Assembly: GCA_001579985.1 (NCBI GenBank)
Contig: LRSR01002487.1
Coordinates: forward strand, 1 to 42,919
Reading direction: 5' to 3'
Source: Hypsibius dujardini
Taxonomy: Eukaryota; Tardigrada; Eutardigrada; Parachela; Hypsibiidae
DNA: 42,919 nucleotides
The position numbers and the translations under genes are program-made. The notes under the pieces are model-generated. The model saw nothing but the letters and a program-made list of their open reading frames with translations. It was not told the DNA's origin and did no database searches. Of the stretch, positions 1 through 11,761 are shown piece after piece; position 1 is the stretch's first letter, and the number at the start of each line of letters is the position of its first letter.

Positions 1-131
1 GTCTGTGTGTGTGTGTGTGTGTCTGTGTCTGTCTGTCTGTGTGTGTGTCTGTGTGTGTGTGTCTGTGTGTGTGTGTGTGTCTGTGTCTGTGTCTGTGTCT
101 GTGTCTGTGTCTGTGTCTGTGTCTGTGTGTG
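1..131. repeat. TG / TCTGTG microsatellite
   Basis: Uninterrupted mixture of TG dinucleotide and TCTGTG hexanucleotide units at the left edge; it probably continues outside the window. The open frames over it are repeat artefacts. Confidence 0.95.
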
Positions 132-830
132 AAAAAAGGGGCGTTCCCGTTGGTCCGCGTGCAGTGATAGAACCACGCCCCATCCACTCGGCGCCTGTAC
201 CACAGCCACCCACCAATGCCAGCCCACATCGCGCTGAGTAGCTCGTAAGGGAAAGAGAGAGCATCATAAAAACGCCCCCTCAACCCTCCCTCCGCCTTTT
301 GTTGAAGCCCCGACGACCACGGACCAACCCCAAGCCACACAGGAGACGGACGACGGACCGCCTGCTGAACACACATCCTCGCGCAACAACGGCGAAAACT
401 CGCAAGCGAAAAAGCTAATGCGCCATCGTCGCTTTTCATTATTCTCTTCGTCACCTCCCCGCGCCCACCGCCACCACCACCACCACCACCACGGCAACCG
501 CATCTCTCTTTCTCTCAACATTCTCCTACTCCTCCGTCACAACACAGCTAATCCTCAACATCATCAACTCAAAACAATCTCATCCCCATTCGTCCTACTT
601 GTACCTCCTCTTTTGGCATTATTTTTGCAGCTTTTGAGATTTGGTCGACAACTTTCTCGATCGTTTTATTGATAATTTTATTGACAATTTTGTCGACTAT
701 TGACAACAATCGGCGACTGATTGCGCGAATCTCCTTCCGGATACCCTTTCAGCAGCTCGACTTTGAAAGGGTCATATACCGTCGTGCAACGGGAAGCAAC
801 CTACGCGAGGGTGTAATTCGGGGGCGGGCT
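132..830 (+). other. Upstream / 5' UTR region of the Sp6-9 gene
   Basis: Non-repetitive sequence between the edge microsatellite and the Sp6-9 start codon. It is pyrimidine- and CA-rich (a short CAC run near 470-490). The Sp reading frame stays open upstream to about 669, but that upstream peptide does not look like an Sp N-terminus, so I treat it as 5' UTR or promoter. No clear TATA box or initiator was seen. Confidence 0.4.
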
Positions 831-2596
831 ATGTTCACCAACACCTCATCGCCCGTGGGAGCCGCACAGGCGCCCTCCGTCGCCAACCTCTACGGTCGCA
901 TGGCCGCGGCGGCGACCCATCCCTACAGCCACATGGACGCAGCGGCCTGGTTCAATCCGTCCTCCGGCGGCGCCGGAGGTGGCGGCAACACCTCTTCCAA
1001 CGGCGGGGTCTCCATCAAATCCGAGTCCGGGAACCCCGGAAACTCCACGACCTCCGCCGCGGCGAGCACGCCCTGGTTCGAGTACGCAGCCGCCAACATG
1101 AACTCCTCCTCCATCGTCGGACATCACCCGACGACCGCGGCTGCGGCGTGGATGCACGACATCTACAGCCAGAACCCTTACAGCACCGCCCATCACCATC
1201 ATCAACTGCCGGGGACCTACGCTTCCGAGTACGGACAACTGGTCAACGCCGCCGCCTCCGTCGGGCATCATCATCATCATCTCAACTTCCTGGCCGACTA
1301 CAAGTCTATCAATATGATTCCCGGAGGTGGGCATCATCCGCAGACCAACAGTAGTGCTTTCATGTCCGCGACCTCGGGGACCCCGACGACGGCGACCTCG
1401 GCGGCGGCCGCGACGGGGAACTCGCGGAGCACGCGACGCTACACCGGCCGGTCGACGTGTGAGTGCCCCAACTGCGTGGAGATTGAGCGGCTCGGTCCGG
1501 CGGGGGTGCATCTGCGGAAGAAGAATATCCATAGCTGTCATGTGCCCGGCTGCGGGAAGGTCTACAATAAGACGTCGCATTTGAAGGCGCATCTGCGGTG
1601 GCATTCGGGGGAACGGCCGTTTGTGTGTAATTGGCTGTACTGCGGGAAACGGTTCACCCGGTCGGACGAGCTGCAACGGCATCTTCGAACACATACAGGT
1701 GAGTGTCTGTCGGGGTTCGGCTGCTTGCGCAGAGAGGCAGACACGGTTGGCAGTTTCACACTCAGCCAGACAATGACAGACATGATACACAGGCAAGGTA
1801 GATGGTCTAAACTCTTGAGCTCTTTGAACTTTTTATACCGCGTATCCAGACATGTAGCTCTCTCTCTCTCTCTCTCTCTCTGGGCAGTCTGATGGCCTTT
1901 TCCCCATTTCTCAATATGGTTACTTAAAAAGAGAAACTCGTGTATTTATATTTTATAATTAAATTTGCTATCATTAAAGGCAGTATGAGTGACGGTGGTC
2001 TTTTTGTCTTTTCCTCTCTTTCTCAGCTGAAAAGAAGCTGCATGAAAAGAAGCTGCGCGACCAAGCTGCAGCTGACGCTATTTCCGGCGCAGCCGCGGCG
2101 ACGGCCACAGCAGCAGCCACCCCACCTACCACCACCACAACCACAACTAAACTGGAAGAAGAAGAAGATGATGGGCGACGTTGAAGTACACGTATCCATT
2201 GCCGTTGTTGCAGGTGAAAAGCGGTTCGCCTGCCAGGTGGACAAGTGCCAGAAGCGGTTCATGCGGTCGGACCACCTCAACAAGCACATGCGCACCCACA
2301 CAGACACGGCCATCCCGGCCGGCAACAGCAGCAGCAACCACAGCGAGGACAACACGGAGAACGGCAAGGTCCACAGCAGCGGCGGCAGCAAGGCAAGTCC
2401 CACGTCCTCCAACTCAACGACCCATCACCGACGCTCCAGCAGCGATAACGATTATCACCACCATCACCATCACAATCCCCATCATCACCATTCGTCGCAC
2501 AGCAGCAGCAGCAGCACCGCCACACGGCTCATCCAGGACTTCAACGCCTGCAAACCCTTTTCCCACATGCAGATTGTCGGAGCGAATTTAATCTAA
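831..2596 (+). CDS. Sp6-9: Sp6-9-class (Sp/KLF) zinc-finger transcription factor
   Basis: Exons 831..1698 and 2214..2596 (416 aa), split in phase 1 inside the linker between fingers 2 and 3. Seen: an Ala/Gly/Ser/His-rich N-terminus with several His runs; a buttonhead box (CECPNC, residues 210-215) followed by ERLGPAG, which is typical of the Sp6-9 subgroup rather than Sp1-4 or Sp5; three C2H2 fingers (C236/C241/H254/H258, C266/C271/H284/H288, C296/C301/H314/H318); then a Ser/His-rich tail. Known for the family: nuclear factors binding GC/GT boxes, with Sp6-9 members acting in appendage outgrowth. Finger 3 is odd: its cysteines are four residues apart instead of two. The start was chosen because the Met is followed by family-like sequence and the peptide upstream is not. 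Donor GTGAGT at 1699 and acceptor TTGTTGCAG before 2214 are good consensus sites. Confidence 0.93.
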
Positions 2597-2637
2597 ATGA
2601 GTAATATTACTTACTGTACGCACCCGCGTTTTTTGTA

Positions 2638-2643
2638 AATAAA
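2638..2643 (+). other. Poly(A) signal of the Sp6-9 gene
   Basis: AATAAA 42 bases after the stop codon, followed by T-rich sequence. This implies a very short 3' UTR. Confidence 0.7.
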
Positions 2644-2852
2644 ATTATTTATGGGTGTTTTTTTGTATTGCACGGGATTTTTTTCTGTGAGAGAGGCGAC
2701 AAAAAAAGAAGATGAGAGAATGACGGGATTATTTTGCTCTTTCATTCTAGCGTACAAGAAAAATAAGAACATGTCGATTGTAGGATCTTTACAATTGGTG
2801 GATAGTTGAAAAAATTCAGACGTTGATTGCTTGAATCCGAATTCTTGGGAAA

Positions 2853-2908
2853 TGTCTGTCTGTTTGTCTGTCTGTCTGCCTGCCTGCCTGTCTGCCTGCC
2901 TGCTCTGC

Positions 2909-2967
<59 letters not shown>

Positions 2968-2969
2968 GT
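2853..2969. repeat. (TGTC)n / (TGCC)n microsatellite
   Basis: Tetranucleotide TGTC units with a TGCC-variant block near 2878-2902; starts about 210 bases past the Sp6-9 poly(A) signal. Confidence 0.95.
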
Positions 2970-3612
2970 GTATAAAAACAGTAAATCACCCTTTTCATAA
3001 TGGGAAAAGAAAATGTGCAAACAAAAAGATAAACGTTGATCACCTTCAGAGAGGTCAATGTTTTATGTCACTTCACGAATATATAAAGAAGGTATGTTAA
3101 CTAAATTATTTAATTATCATAAAGACAAGAATACCGAAAAATAACGAGCAATACAATGCTCGTAGATTCGTACAGATTCCGTAGATAGATATCAGTCCCA
3201 GAAAACCGTCTGATGTCTGATTTCCTTGTTTCATATCAGCAATAATCTTTCATATGAATTTCACATTTACGGTAATTTAAAAGCAAATGTGATGACAATG
3301 ACATTTAGGTGTCTAAGGTTTCTTGAGCGGTAATAATCCAGAAAACTAAAATCATCTCGATCATAAACTAGTTTAGGGGGTCAAACTAATTTTTGATAGA
3401 GAAATTTTACAGTAATTGTGTGTAATTTTTTCCTCAATGACTCGTCGCCTGCGTAAACGCATTTATGTAAAACGATCAAGAAATTTTGATTGCACGCAAA
3501 GCAGGGTCATTTGGGTCGTGAAGAATTGATGCCGTGCATCGCCTAGAATTAGGACACACCCTGTTTATCTCGCTTTTACCATAAATAAAAATCTACGCCT
3601 GCATCTGGGTCT

Positions 3613-3690
3613 GGTGTCTGTGTCTGTGTCTGTGTCTGTGTCTGTGTCTGTGTCTGTGTCTGTGTCTGTTTGTGTTTGTGTCTGTGTCTG
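3613..3690. repeat. (TGTGTC)n microsatellite
   Basis: Near-perfect hexanucleotide TGTGTC array, degenerating at the right end. Confidence 0.95.
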
Positions 3691-4302
3691 CTTGTTTGTT
3701 TCGAACTAAAAGATATCGATTTAACTTTTCCAGTTTGACAGACATAGGGATTAAATTCGGTTAAATTTGCCGTTCCTCACTTGCTGCAAACCGTACGCCG
3801 ATGACACAATCTAAGTCAATCACTACCCTCATCACACAGCAGCAAAATCTCTCGAGCTCGGCGATTATCTTCTCGCGCAACACAAATCATTTCATACAAC
3901 AACGGTCGAATCAAATCCACAACTGCGAAATCAATTGCCGCACGCCCGTCCGCCGCAGAGTGAAAGGTTAAATTAATTTTGCTTCGCTCAACAACCTCGC
4001 GCCACGGTATCAATCAATGGAAATTTGGGGCGGAAATGATAATTTGATCCAATTATGGGCTTGATCTCTCTCTCTCTCTCCGGCCCGACGGCTCCTCTCG
4101 AGATGAATGTTTTGTCGATATAATTTCAATTCATGTCTGAGGATTGACCGAGGTTTTTACACTTTTGCAGTTGAACTGATGCAATGAAGTGTAATTCACC
4201 CTAACCTTTTCATCATCTGTTATGTTCTTACAATACTGTACACTTACATACTCAAATATATTAGATCCAGTGATATTTGTAAGTTAACTGGCTGAGCGAT
4301 TT

Positions 4303-4387
4303 TGTCTGTGTCTGTGTCTGTGTCTGTGTCTGTGTCTGTGTCTGTGTCTGTGTCTGTGTCTGTGTCTGTGTCTGTGTCTGTGTCTGT
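4303..4387. repeat. (TGTGTC)n microsatellite
   Basis: Essentially perfect TGTGTC hexamer array of about 14 units. Confidence 0.95.
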
Positions 4388-5157
4388 ATTGATATCTCGC
4401 TCGTTGCTGTCTATCTATGTCTCGGATTACTGCCTGCGGTAAATTACCCAAACATCGGTCACTGCCGACCCCTGGAAAGCATCACATCGAATTTAGTCCG
4501 CGAAAATATGTCGCTATCCGCAGTTAGGCACACGGTACGGTTGCGCTCCGCTGTGGCATGCAAATGCCTAATAAATCACAGCATGGAATGGAAAAGGTGA
4601 CAAATGAGGTAGGAAATATTTGACACAAGACATGGTAGTGCTCGAGTACCCCGGGTCGCGGCCGGCTTTAAAGTCACTAGTGACAATCATGTTACCAGCA
4701 GAGGTCCGTGTCATACGGCTCTTGTATCACTTCTCCGACCATTGTTCTGCACAGCAGCCGGCCAGAAATGTTTATACACCTTTTACGACACTCTGTTTCG
4801 ATGCTATTTGTCTAAAGAAAGTTCAGACACTTCCAAATAACGCTACGCGTATAACCGTGTCTGTGTGTATCTGTGGAATCGAAAAATGGTTACCCAAGAG
4901 ACTCGACTTTCGGATGATCCCTCGAGAGCATAATTAGGTCCCTCTCTAATGGGCTTATTAAAGCGGCGTAAATGTAAACAGGTTGCATTGACTTCTTCCG
5001 TAATGATGGGGTCATTAGCTGGGCGAAAAGCGGACTTGAATGGCAGTGTTTGAGCTTGAGAAATTTCTCGCGAGGACCCTCTCGTAAATTAGTCGCGCTC
5101 CCCCCAATTTCCGTGTATGAGTTTTTGAATGTAGTGCAACCCGACTCATCACAGGGA

Positions 5158-5492
5158 TACACACAGACACAGACATAGACACAGACGCTAAGACGAAGTC
5201 AGAGACAGAAACAGAGGCAAAAAGACATAGACACAGATAGACGCAGACACACTATACAGAGACAAAAACACAGACACAAACACAGACACAAACACAGACA
5301 CAGACACAGACACAGACACATACACAGTCACAGACATAGACTCAGACACAGTGGCAGACACAGACACAGACACAGACACAAACTCAGACACAGTCACAGA
5401 CGCAGACACAAACATAGACATAGAAATAGACACAGACACAGACATAGACACGAACACAAGTGCAGACAGAGACAGAGACAGAGACGCAGAGA
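5158..5492. repeat. Degenerate (ACAGAC)n microsatellite
   Basis: Over 300 bases of imperfect ACAGAC hexamers with many substitutions (ACATAG, ACAAAC). It is in the opposite orientation to the TGTGTC arrays on either side and looks older. Confidence 0.9.
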
Positions 5493-5968
5493 GATAGCAG
5501 ATGGCAATCGACAACTCTACATGGAAGATTGCCTTTGGAGTTTTCAAAACGAACACACCTGTTCAGACAGGCTGGGCAGGATGCATTAATTTCCAAACAT
5601 GTTCTTAGTTGGCTGTTAATTATCTCCTAGCGAAACGGAGGTCTTGATTCGCAACTAAAAGTCGCCAGCTGAACTAAACGATTTGGACTAACCGGCCCAT
5701 TTTTCACTACAGTTGTCGGACTGAATAGTCGGAAGCACCCTGTTTTCAAATTTTGGTGTTGCATTTGTGTTTGCGATTATTTTTACATCTGACGGCAGGA
5801 ATTTCAGATATTTCCCTGCCTGCATTACAGTTTCAGTCATGTGGCTCGTTAGGCAATACTTGTATATGCCATCCAAGAGCAGAGTGTCGCCCGAAAATTC
5901 CATCAATTTCCGCCTCACACGTGTGGGTGCAATAAGTCATTCTATGGACGACGTTCGCTTGATCCACG

Positions 5969-5998
5969 TGTCTGTCTGTCTGTCTGTCTGTCTGTCTG
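5969..5998. repeat. Short (TGTC)n array between ATCCACGTG words
   Basis: About seven TGTC units flanked on both sides by the nonamer ATCCACGTG (5961-5969 and 5999-6007), which contains an E-box CACGTG. Confidence 0.85.
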
Positions 5999-6134
5999 AT
6001 CCACGTGTGGTCTGAATTTTGTTGACCGGAAACTCCACGATCTTCAATCCCAGTGGCAAGGCAATCTAACACGTGCCTGTATTATAAAAATGCCAAGCTC
6101 GAGATCATTCGACACACGTCTATTCATTTATATG

Positions 6135-6280
6135 TTTGTCTGTCTGTCTGTCTGTCTGTTTGTGTATCTGTCTGTGTATCTGTCTGTGTGTCTGTGTGTC
6201 TGTGTGTCTGTCTGTGTGTCTGTGTGTCTGTCTGTCTGTGTGTCTGTCTGTCTGTCTGTCTGTGTATCTGTCTGTTTGGC

Positions 6281-6323
<43 letters not shown>

Positions 6324-6380
6324 TGGTCTGTCTGTTGGTCTGTCTGTTGGTCTGTCTGTTGGCCTGCCTGTTTGCTTGTC
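6135..6380. repeat. (TGTC)n microsatellite with TGTG and TTGG variants
   Basis: Long TGTC array with internal TGTG units and, at the right end, a secondary 12-bp period (TGTTGGTCTGTC). Confidence 0.95.
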
Positions 6381-7137
6381 CGTGACCTTTCAGACAACAT
6401 GACATTTTAAATTCCAAAGCATTTACCCGACAATGCTATGTCTCGAAATGATAAATCACTCTTGATTTCCCACACTTGAATGCATTATATCAATAAGTAT
6501 AGGCACAAACCAACCTGGACGTCGCTGGCATATATTTAAAAGTCTGGCGATTGCATTGCGGCACGGCCGAATCGTATCATGCGCTGCACGGCGGCACATT
6601 GTGATTGTCTGTCTGTGGTGTGTCGTGCCGAGGAGCCACCCCCTTTTTATGGGGGCCGTTCCTCCTCTCCTCCCCTCGATCATAATGCTTAATGATGGGT
6701 TTCCCAGGGAAATATTATAATTACACCACCGGAGTAACCGACCCGCGAGAAGCTCGTAATGTAGATTTTAAAATTTTCTACATAGACAATCGCCAAAATT
6801 TCGGGCAATTTACTCGATCTGTGTGTCTCTGTGTCTGTGTGCGCGTATTGTGACAGGGATTTTGTGGGAGGACGCGACAACACAGTCACCACCCGGTACT
6901 CCGCCTTATCATTATTTACGCATTACTGGGGACCACTCCACCTTGCCGTCCCTGGCGGGGTAGGAGTCTCTTGGATAAACCAGTTAAAATGTTGTCGTTA
7001 CACTGCTGTAATTCCTTTTTGTCTTTGATAGAGAAATCGAAAATGTAATTTCAGAAGCGGTAAGGTCGGAAGATACGACTGTATTCTATTGCGGGGAGCG
7101 TGTTTTGTCTATAGGATACTTATTCATGACAGCTCAA

Positions 7138-7376
7138 TCTTATGTCTATGTCTGTGTCTATGCCTATATCTATGCCTATGTTTGTGTCTGTGTCTATATC
7201 TATGTCTATGCCTATATCTATGCCTATGTTTGTGTCTGTGTCTATGTCTATGTCTATGTCCATGTCTATGTCTGTGTCTGTGTCCATGTCTATGTCTGTG
7301 TCTGTGTCTGTGTCTGTGTCTGTGTCTGTGTCTATATCTGTGTCTGTGTCTATGTCTGTGTCAATGTCTGTGTCTC
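7138..7376. repeat. (TCTATG/TCTGTG)n microsatellite
   Basis: Hexanucleotide array in which TCTATG and TCTGTG units alternate; the purest TCTGTG block is on the right. Confidence 0.93.
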
Positions 7377-7990
7377 TTTATTTGTCGTGATTGTGTCTGT
7401 GTCTGCGTCGGTCGGCTAATGCTAGGCGACCGCATCGCAACGAATATCTGAAACAACAACTTTGCAGTTCTATAAGCGGGGGACGGCTATGAGTCTCTGA
7501 AACGAAACTGTCACTGATTTGTGCGTGGAGGGGCAGTGTTACGTCGTCGTCGCGTTAAGTCAAGCCTCTATACAGTAGCTACCGACCACCACAGCGGTTT
7601 GACTGCCGTCGAAGCAAAAGGTCATGAAAAGACGCCCACTTTTTTCCGGTTGCGCCAAGACATGTACGACCGATTTTTTTTCGATCATTCATGGCGGTTT
7701 AAGTTGTCTTCTCACTAGACCAGTAGGAAATAGAGCCAGAACAAACTCGTATATTCTGCGGTAATGTGAAACGCCACACGGCCACGTCAGCAGCTCATCG
7801 CGATGCGGTGGAAAGTCGTAAATTCAATTAGAAACGCGACACGTGAAGCAAAAAGATTTACAACGCCGCTCGCAAAAACTCGCAAGTTAGTCACTGCGGA
7901 TTTGCCCAGCGCTTTTTCTAAATTGACGGTTAGGAAATCGGCTTGCTCGTGAACCTTAAACGAAATGAAGATGCTTCAAACAGGCTGAAA

Positions 7991-8116
7991 GATGACACAG
8001 GCAGGCAGGAAGACAAATAGACATGTAAACTAACAGGCGGACAGATGGATGGATAGGCAGACAGGCAAACAGCAGATAAGAATAAAATTAGGCAGACAAA
8101 CAATAAGACAAACAAG

Positions 8117-8176
<60 letters not shown>

Positions 8177-8243
8177 CAGGCAGGCAGACAGACAGACAGG
8201 CAGACAGGCAGACAAACAGACAGACAGACATATAGACAGGCAG
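7991..8243. repeat. (GACA)n microsatellite
   Basis: Diffuse GACA/GGCA repeats with a pure core at about 8120-8175. Confidence 0.93.
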
Positions 8244-9254
8244 AACGGAGCAGAACAGACTAACAACATACACTGTTGCTCACTACGAGCACTGATCACG
8301 AGCCGGTCACTGTACAGTTCAAAGTAGGAGCAATAATTACATTTAATGAATTGCTGCATGCAAGCTGACACTATCATACTCAGCGCGGAAATTACGGCCA
8401 AAATGGGCGTGCGGGAGATCACGCGGGAGCAAGTTATTAGGGAACAAAACATTGCCTTCCAATCTTCCTCAATCTTCTTTTTCATCCCGCCCTTGTCAGA
8501 GCATGCCGCTGCACGGCAGGGCGTACCAGTATTTTTCGCTCCCTTCTTCCCTTCATGCCACCGAAATTAAAAGAATGCCGACACACAACACTTTCGTTGC
8601 TTTTTGTCGGTACAGACGGGGAGGACAGCGTACGAGGAGATATTACTCACGGAAAAAGTGTTAGAAAGAATGCGAAAATTGTACACTCCGCGGTCGATAA
8701 TTACGGGCAAGTGTTAATGTCGGCATAAAACAATTATTTCACCAGTAGGACGGAATGATTTGGCTCGAGAGTGAGAGGACGGCCTGCTTGCCTATTGTTC
8801 GGGTGTCACATTTGAGGCCATGTCAAATGAGCGGGTTTGCATCGTTCGTCACAACAAAAATGACGAATAAAAAATATTTCCGAGTCCGATGAATGGTTGT
8901 CTAAACTGAATACCAATGGCAATAGCCATAAGCTACATCTAGAAATGGAGTCCCTTATTGTGTGACTATAGCCCAAACATCTCGTAAAGCGACAAGCAAA
9001 TACAAGAAGTCTACATAATAGTCTACGTACATACAGACAGACATGACACACAGCAAACATGTCTGAGCGCTCGTTAATATATCAGGCATTTAGACAACGA
9101 AACTCGTGGCGAAAGATAAGTATGAAAGACAGTCAGACTGGGGCTTGACCGGAGACCCTGACTAACAGACAATCAAGCACGGGCCAGGCAGAATGGCCAA
9201 CCGAGTGCACTGTTGACAGAGAGCCGACAGAAGCAACCAGGCAAGCAACAGAAC

Positions 9255-9450
9255 GGACAAACAGACAGATACACTGACAAATGAACAGAGTAATAGACAG
9301 ACAAACAGCCAGACGGGCAGACAGACAGCCAGCCAGACGGGCAGACAGACAGCCAGCCAGACGGACAGACAGAGACAGACAGTGAGATAGACACACAGAA
9401 AGACAGAGAGACAAACAGAGAGACAGACAGACAGACAAGTAGGTACGCAA
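9255..9450. repeat. (GACA)n microsatellite with GCCA/GGCA variants
   Basis: GACA repeats containing a higher-order unit (AGACGGGCAGACAGACAGCC) duplicated near 9310-9360. Confidence 0.9.
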
Positions 9451-9900
9451 ACAGGCAACCATACATGCATCAAATAAAGCTCCTAGAGATAAGCAGATAT
9501 GCAGTCAGACCATAGTTACATGCCTGAAGCCCACTGAATTCAAGCGGTGCCGTTTAATTTTCATCATTGCTCTCAACTCCCTCTCCCACACCCCACACAA
9601 CACAACCGCCCCACAAATCACAATCACCACCACCAACCACACCGCACTTTTGAGCGTGGCTCTTCAGCGCGGGAGGAAGGAAGGTGGTGCCGGTACCAGC
9701 CCAGAACACAAGCAGTTCCAGCCTCCTTTCCGACCCCTTTCCCAGCCCTCCCGTATGTGCAGTACCCGCCAACAGCTCCAAATCCATCCATCCGGCACTG
9801 GGTGGTTGCGTGACCGGCGCGGCGGCGTTGCCGACAATAAAAACAGATTGGAATGTCGCGGATCGTCCGCCACCCAAAAACATTCCTTTTTCAGACACCA

Positions 9901-9932
9901 CAGACACACAGGCAGGCAGGCAGACAGACAGA
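9901..9932. repeat. Short (GGCA)/(GACA) array
   Basis: About eight CAGA/CAGG tetramers. Confidence 0.8.
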
Positions 9933-10257
9933 TTGATCATCTGCGTGCTACGCAGCGACACATTCCCGGCTCATTTACTCGGAGGGGAGAGAGGATCTCC
10001 CATATGTGTCTCTTTCTACAGTATGTGAAAAGTTGCTCCAAATATAAATTCATCGAGCCGCCACACGCAAGCCTGTCATCATGAGCGGAAGATGTCGTTA
10101 ACGGGGAAATTGTGTGTGATGCTCGCACGGAGGGAACTGGAATGTCGGCAAGCGACAAACTTTCTCCTTTAAAGACAAAAAACAGTCTAGCAGGCAGCCA
10201 AGCCAGTGCTTACTTCTGTGTCTATCTCGATGTATATATCTATAAGTCGCAATTGGT

Positions 10258-10445
10258 AGGTCTGTTTGTTTGTTTTGTCTGCCTCTCGGTGGTCTGGGTG
10301 CCTGCCTGACTCTCTATCTTTCATCTGCCTATCTGTTTGTCTGTTTGTCTGCCTGCCTCTTTATCTACTGTCTATTTGCCTGTTTGTCTGTCTAGTTATC
10401 TGTATGGTTGTCTGTCTGGTTATCTGTCTGTCTGCCTGTCAGTTG
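10258..10445. repeat. Degenerate (TGTC)n array
   Basis: TGTC/TGTT/TGCC-rich sequence downstream of the PPIL4 stop, in its 3' flank. Confidence 0.85.
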
Positions 10446-10665
10446 GACATTCCTTCTGCCAGTCAGAGCGAGGGACGGATGTGACAAACAAAATGGGAAA
10501 TGTGTTTTTGCGATGTGAAGCTCGCACGGGGAGCCGACAGATACACGTACACTTCCCCCAATGTTAGACAAAAACGACAACACAAGCCCTTCAGTCAAGC
10601 AGGTGCCTTCTGCAATAAAACTAGAACAGCAGCTGTCAGTGGAAAAAAGGCCGCAATGAAACAAA

Positions 10666-11702
10666 TTAACGTCGTTCGCGACTTCGCCTGTTGCGGTCGT
10701 CGCGGGAATGTGCCTTTTCAGACCGTCGATCTCGATCCGACCTCCGGTTTTTGCTGGATGATGACGGCGGTGGGGATGATCGCCGCTGTTTGGAGCGTGT
10801 TCGACTGTCATCGGATGATGTGGAGCTGGATGAGGAGGAACGACGGGACGACTTGGATTTTCGGCCACCTGAATGGGAAGATTTCGTCGTACGGATGGGA
10901 GATCGTTGAGGGGAAGGGTTGCGTCGTTTTGAATTCTGAAAATTAACGAAAGTGACTAACGATTGAAATTTAGTTTCTGTCTGTCCGTCTGTCTGTCTGT
11001 CCGTCCGTCTGTCTGTCTGTCTGCCTACCTGTCTGCCTGCCTGCCTGCCTGCCTGTTTTTCTGTATGTCAATCAGACAGTCTGTGCCAATTTTCAGTTTA
11101 CAGTCCTAATAATATATTCTTTTTAAACAAGCCCAATATCCCAACTCTAGAGGAGCGCTATCTGTTAGTTGCCTTCACGATCAGAAGCACCAACGGTTAA
11201 CCAGGGCTTACTCGTTCACGGGAGGCACTGCGGCTTCTTGATCGCTGTCGTTGCGGACGCCTCGCAGCCGGTGATATCCGGCGATCCCGTGAAATTTGTC
11301 TCGCTTCCGGACTCTTTCGGCGTTTTTCAGGTATGGGACTACGTCGACGCACGGGACTTCTCGTTCGCTGAGATGGTCCAGCACTCCACTGCTTGGGCTC
11401 GCGCTGATCCCGGCCACGGCTGGTCGGCTGACTCCGTTCTGCAGCACCCGACGGAGGTTGCTTTTGACCTGATCGAAGACAGGTATCGTGCAAATGTGTT
11501 GAAGAAAAACTCAGTATCGTATTAAAGGAATGCATGACAGACGTACGGTTGGTCACCCAGTTGAGTTTCGAGACAGATTGGCTAAAGTCGACATGGATTC
11601 GACGATCGTCAATCAAGACGTTATCCATCTTGAAGAAGGCGCTCGCACAATCATCTTCCTGCAAAGGGAAAATAAAATCTGAAGCAGTGGTTTGTGTGCG
11701 CC

Positions 11703-11761
<59 letters not shown>

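Larger units (their letters stand above)
2597..10665. other. 8-kb region without a recognisable gene
   Basis: Between the Sp6-9 3' end and the PPIL4 stop I find no exon resembling a known protein. The open frames are either microsatellite translations (CLSV or DRQT periodicity) or short frames without splice context. Non-repetitive islands lie at about 2970-3600, 3700-4300, 4390-5155, 5500-5960, 6390-7130, 7420-7980, 8250-9240 and 9470-10250. Several hold AT-rich homeobox- or forkhead-like words, for example GTAAACA near 4973. Regulatory DNA for the developmental Sp gene is possible but not shown. Confidence 0.5.

Noticed and set aside
846-1796. 316-codon open frame on the minus strand opposite the Sp6-9 exon
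   Set aside because: It is antisense to the GC-rich Sp6-9 exon, has no family resemblance and runs through the intron donor.
3816-4013. 65-codon minus-strand frame in the gene-poor region
   Set aside because: Short, no splice context, no homology recognised; expected by chance in a region of this size.
6053-6417. Overlapping open frames of 90-110 codons on both strands with CLSV or DRQT periodicity
   Set aside because: These are translations of the (TGTC)n array, open in every frame because the unit lacks stops. The same applies to similar frames at about 2.8, 5.2, 7.1, 8.1, 9.2, 10.3, 19.4, 21.4, 22.2, 26.0, 26.9, 31.7 and 38.7 kb.
9547-10084. Relatively GC-rich open frames on both strands between microsatellites
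   Set aside because: No frame shows a family match or good splice boundaries; the composition (CA-rich, Pro/Ser codons) explains the openness.
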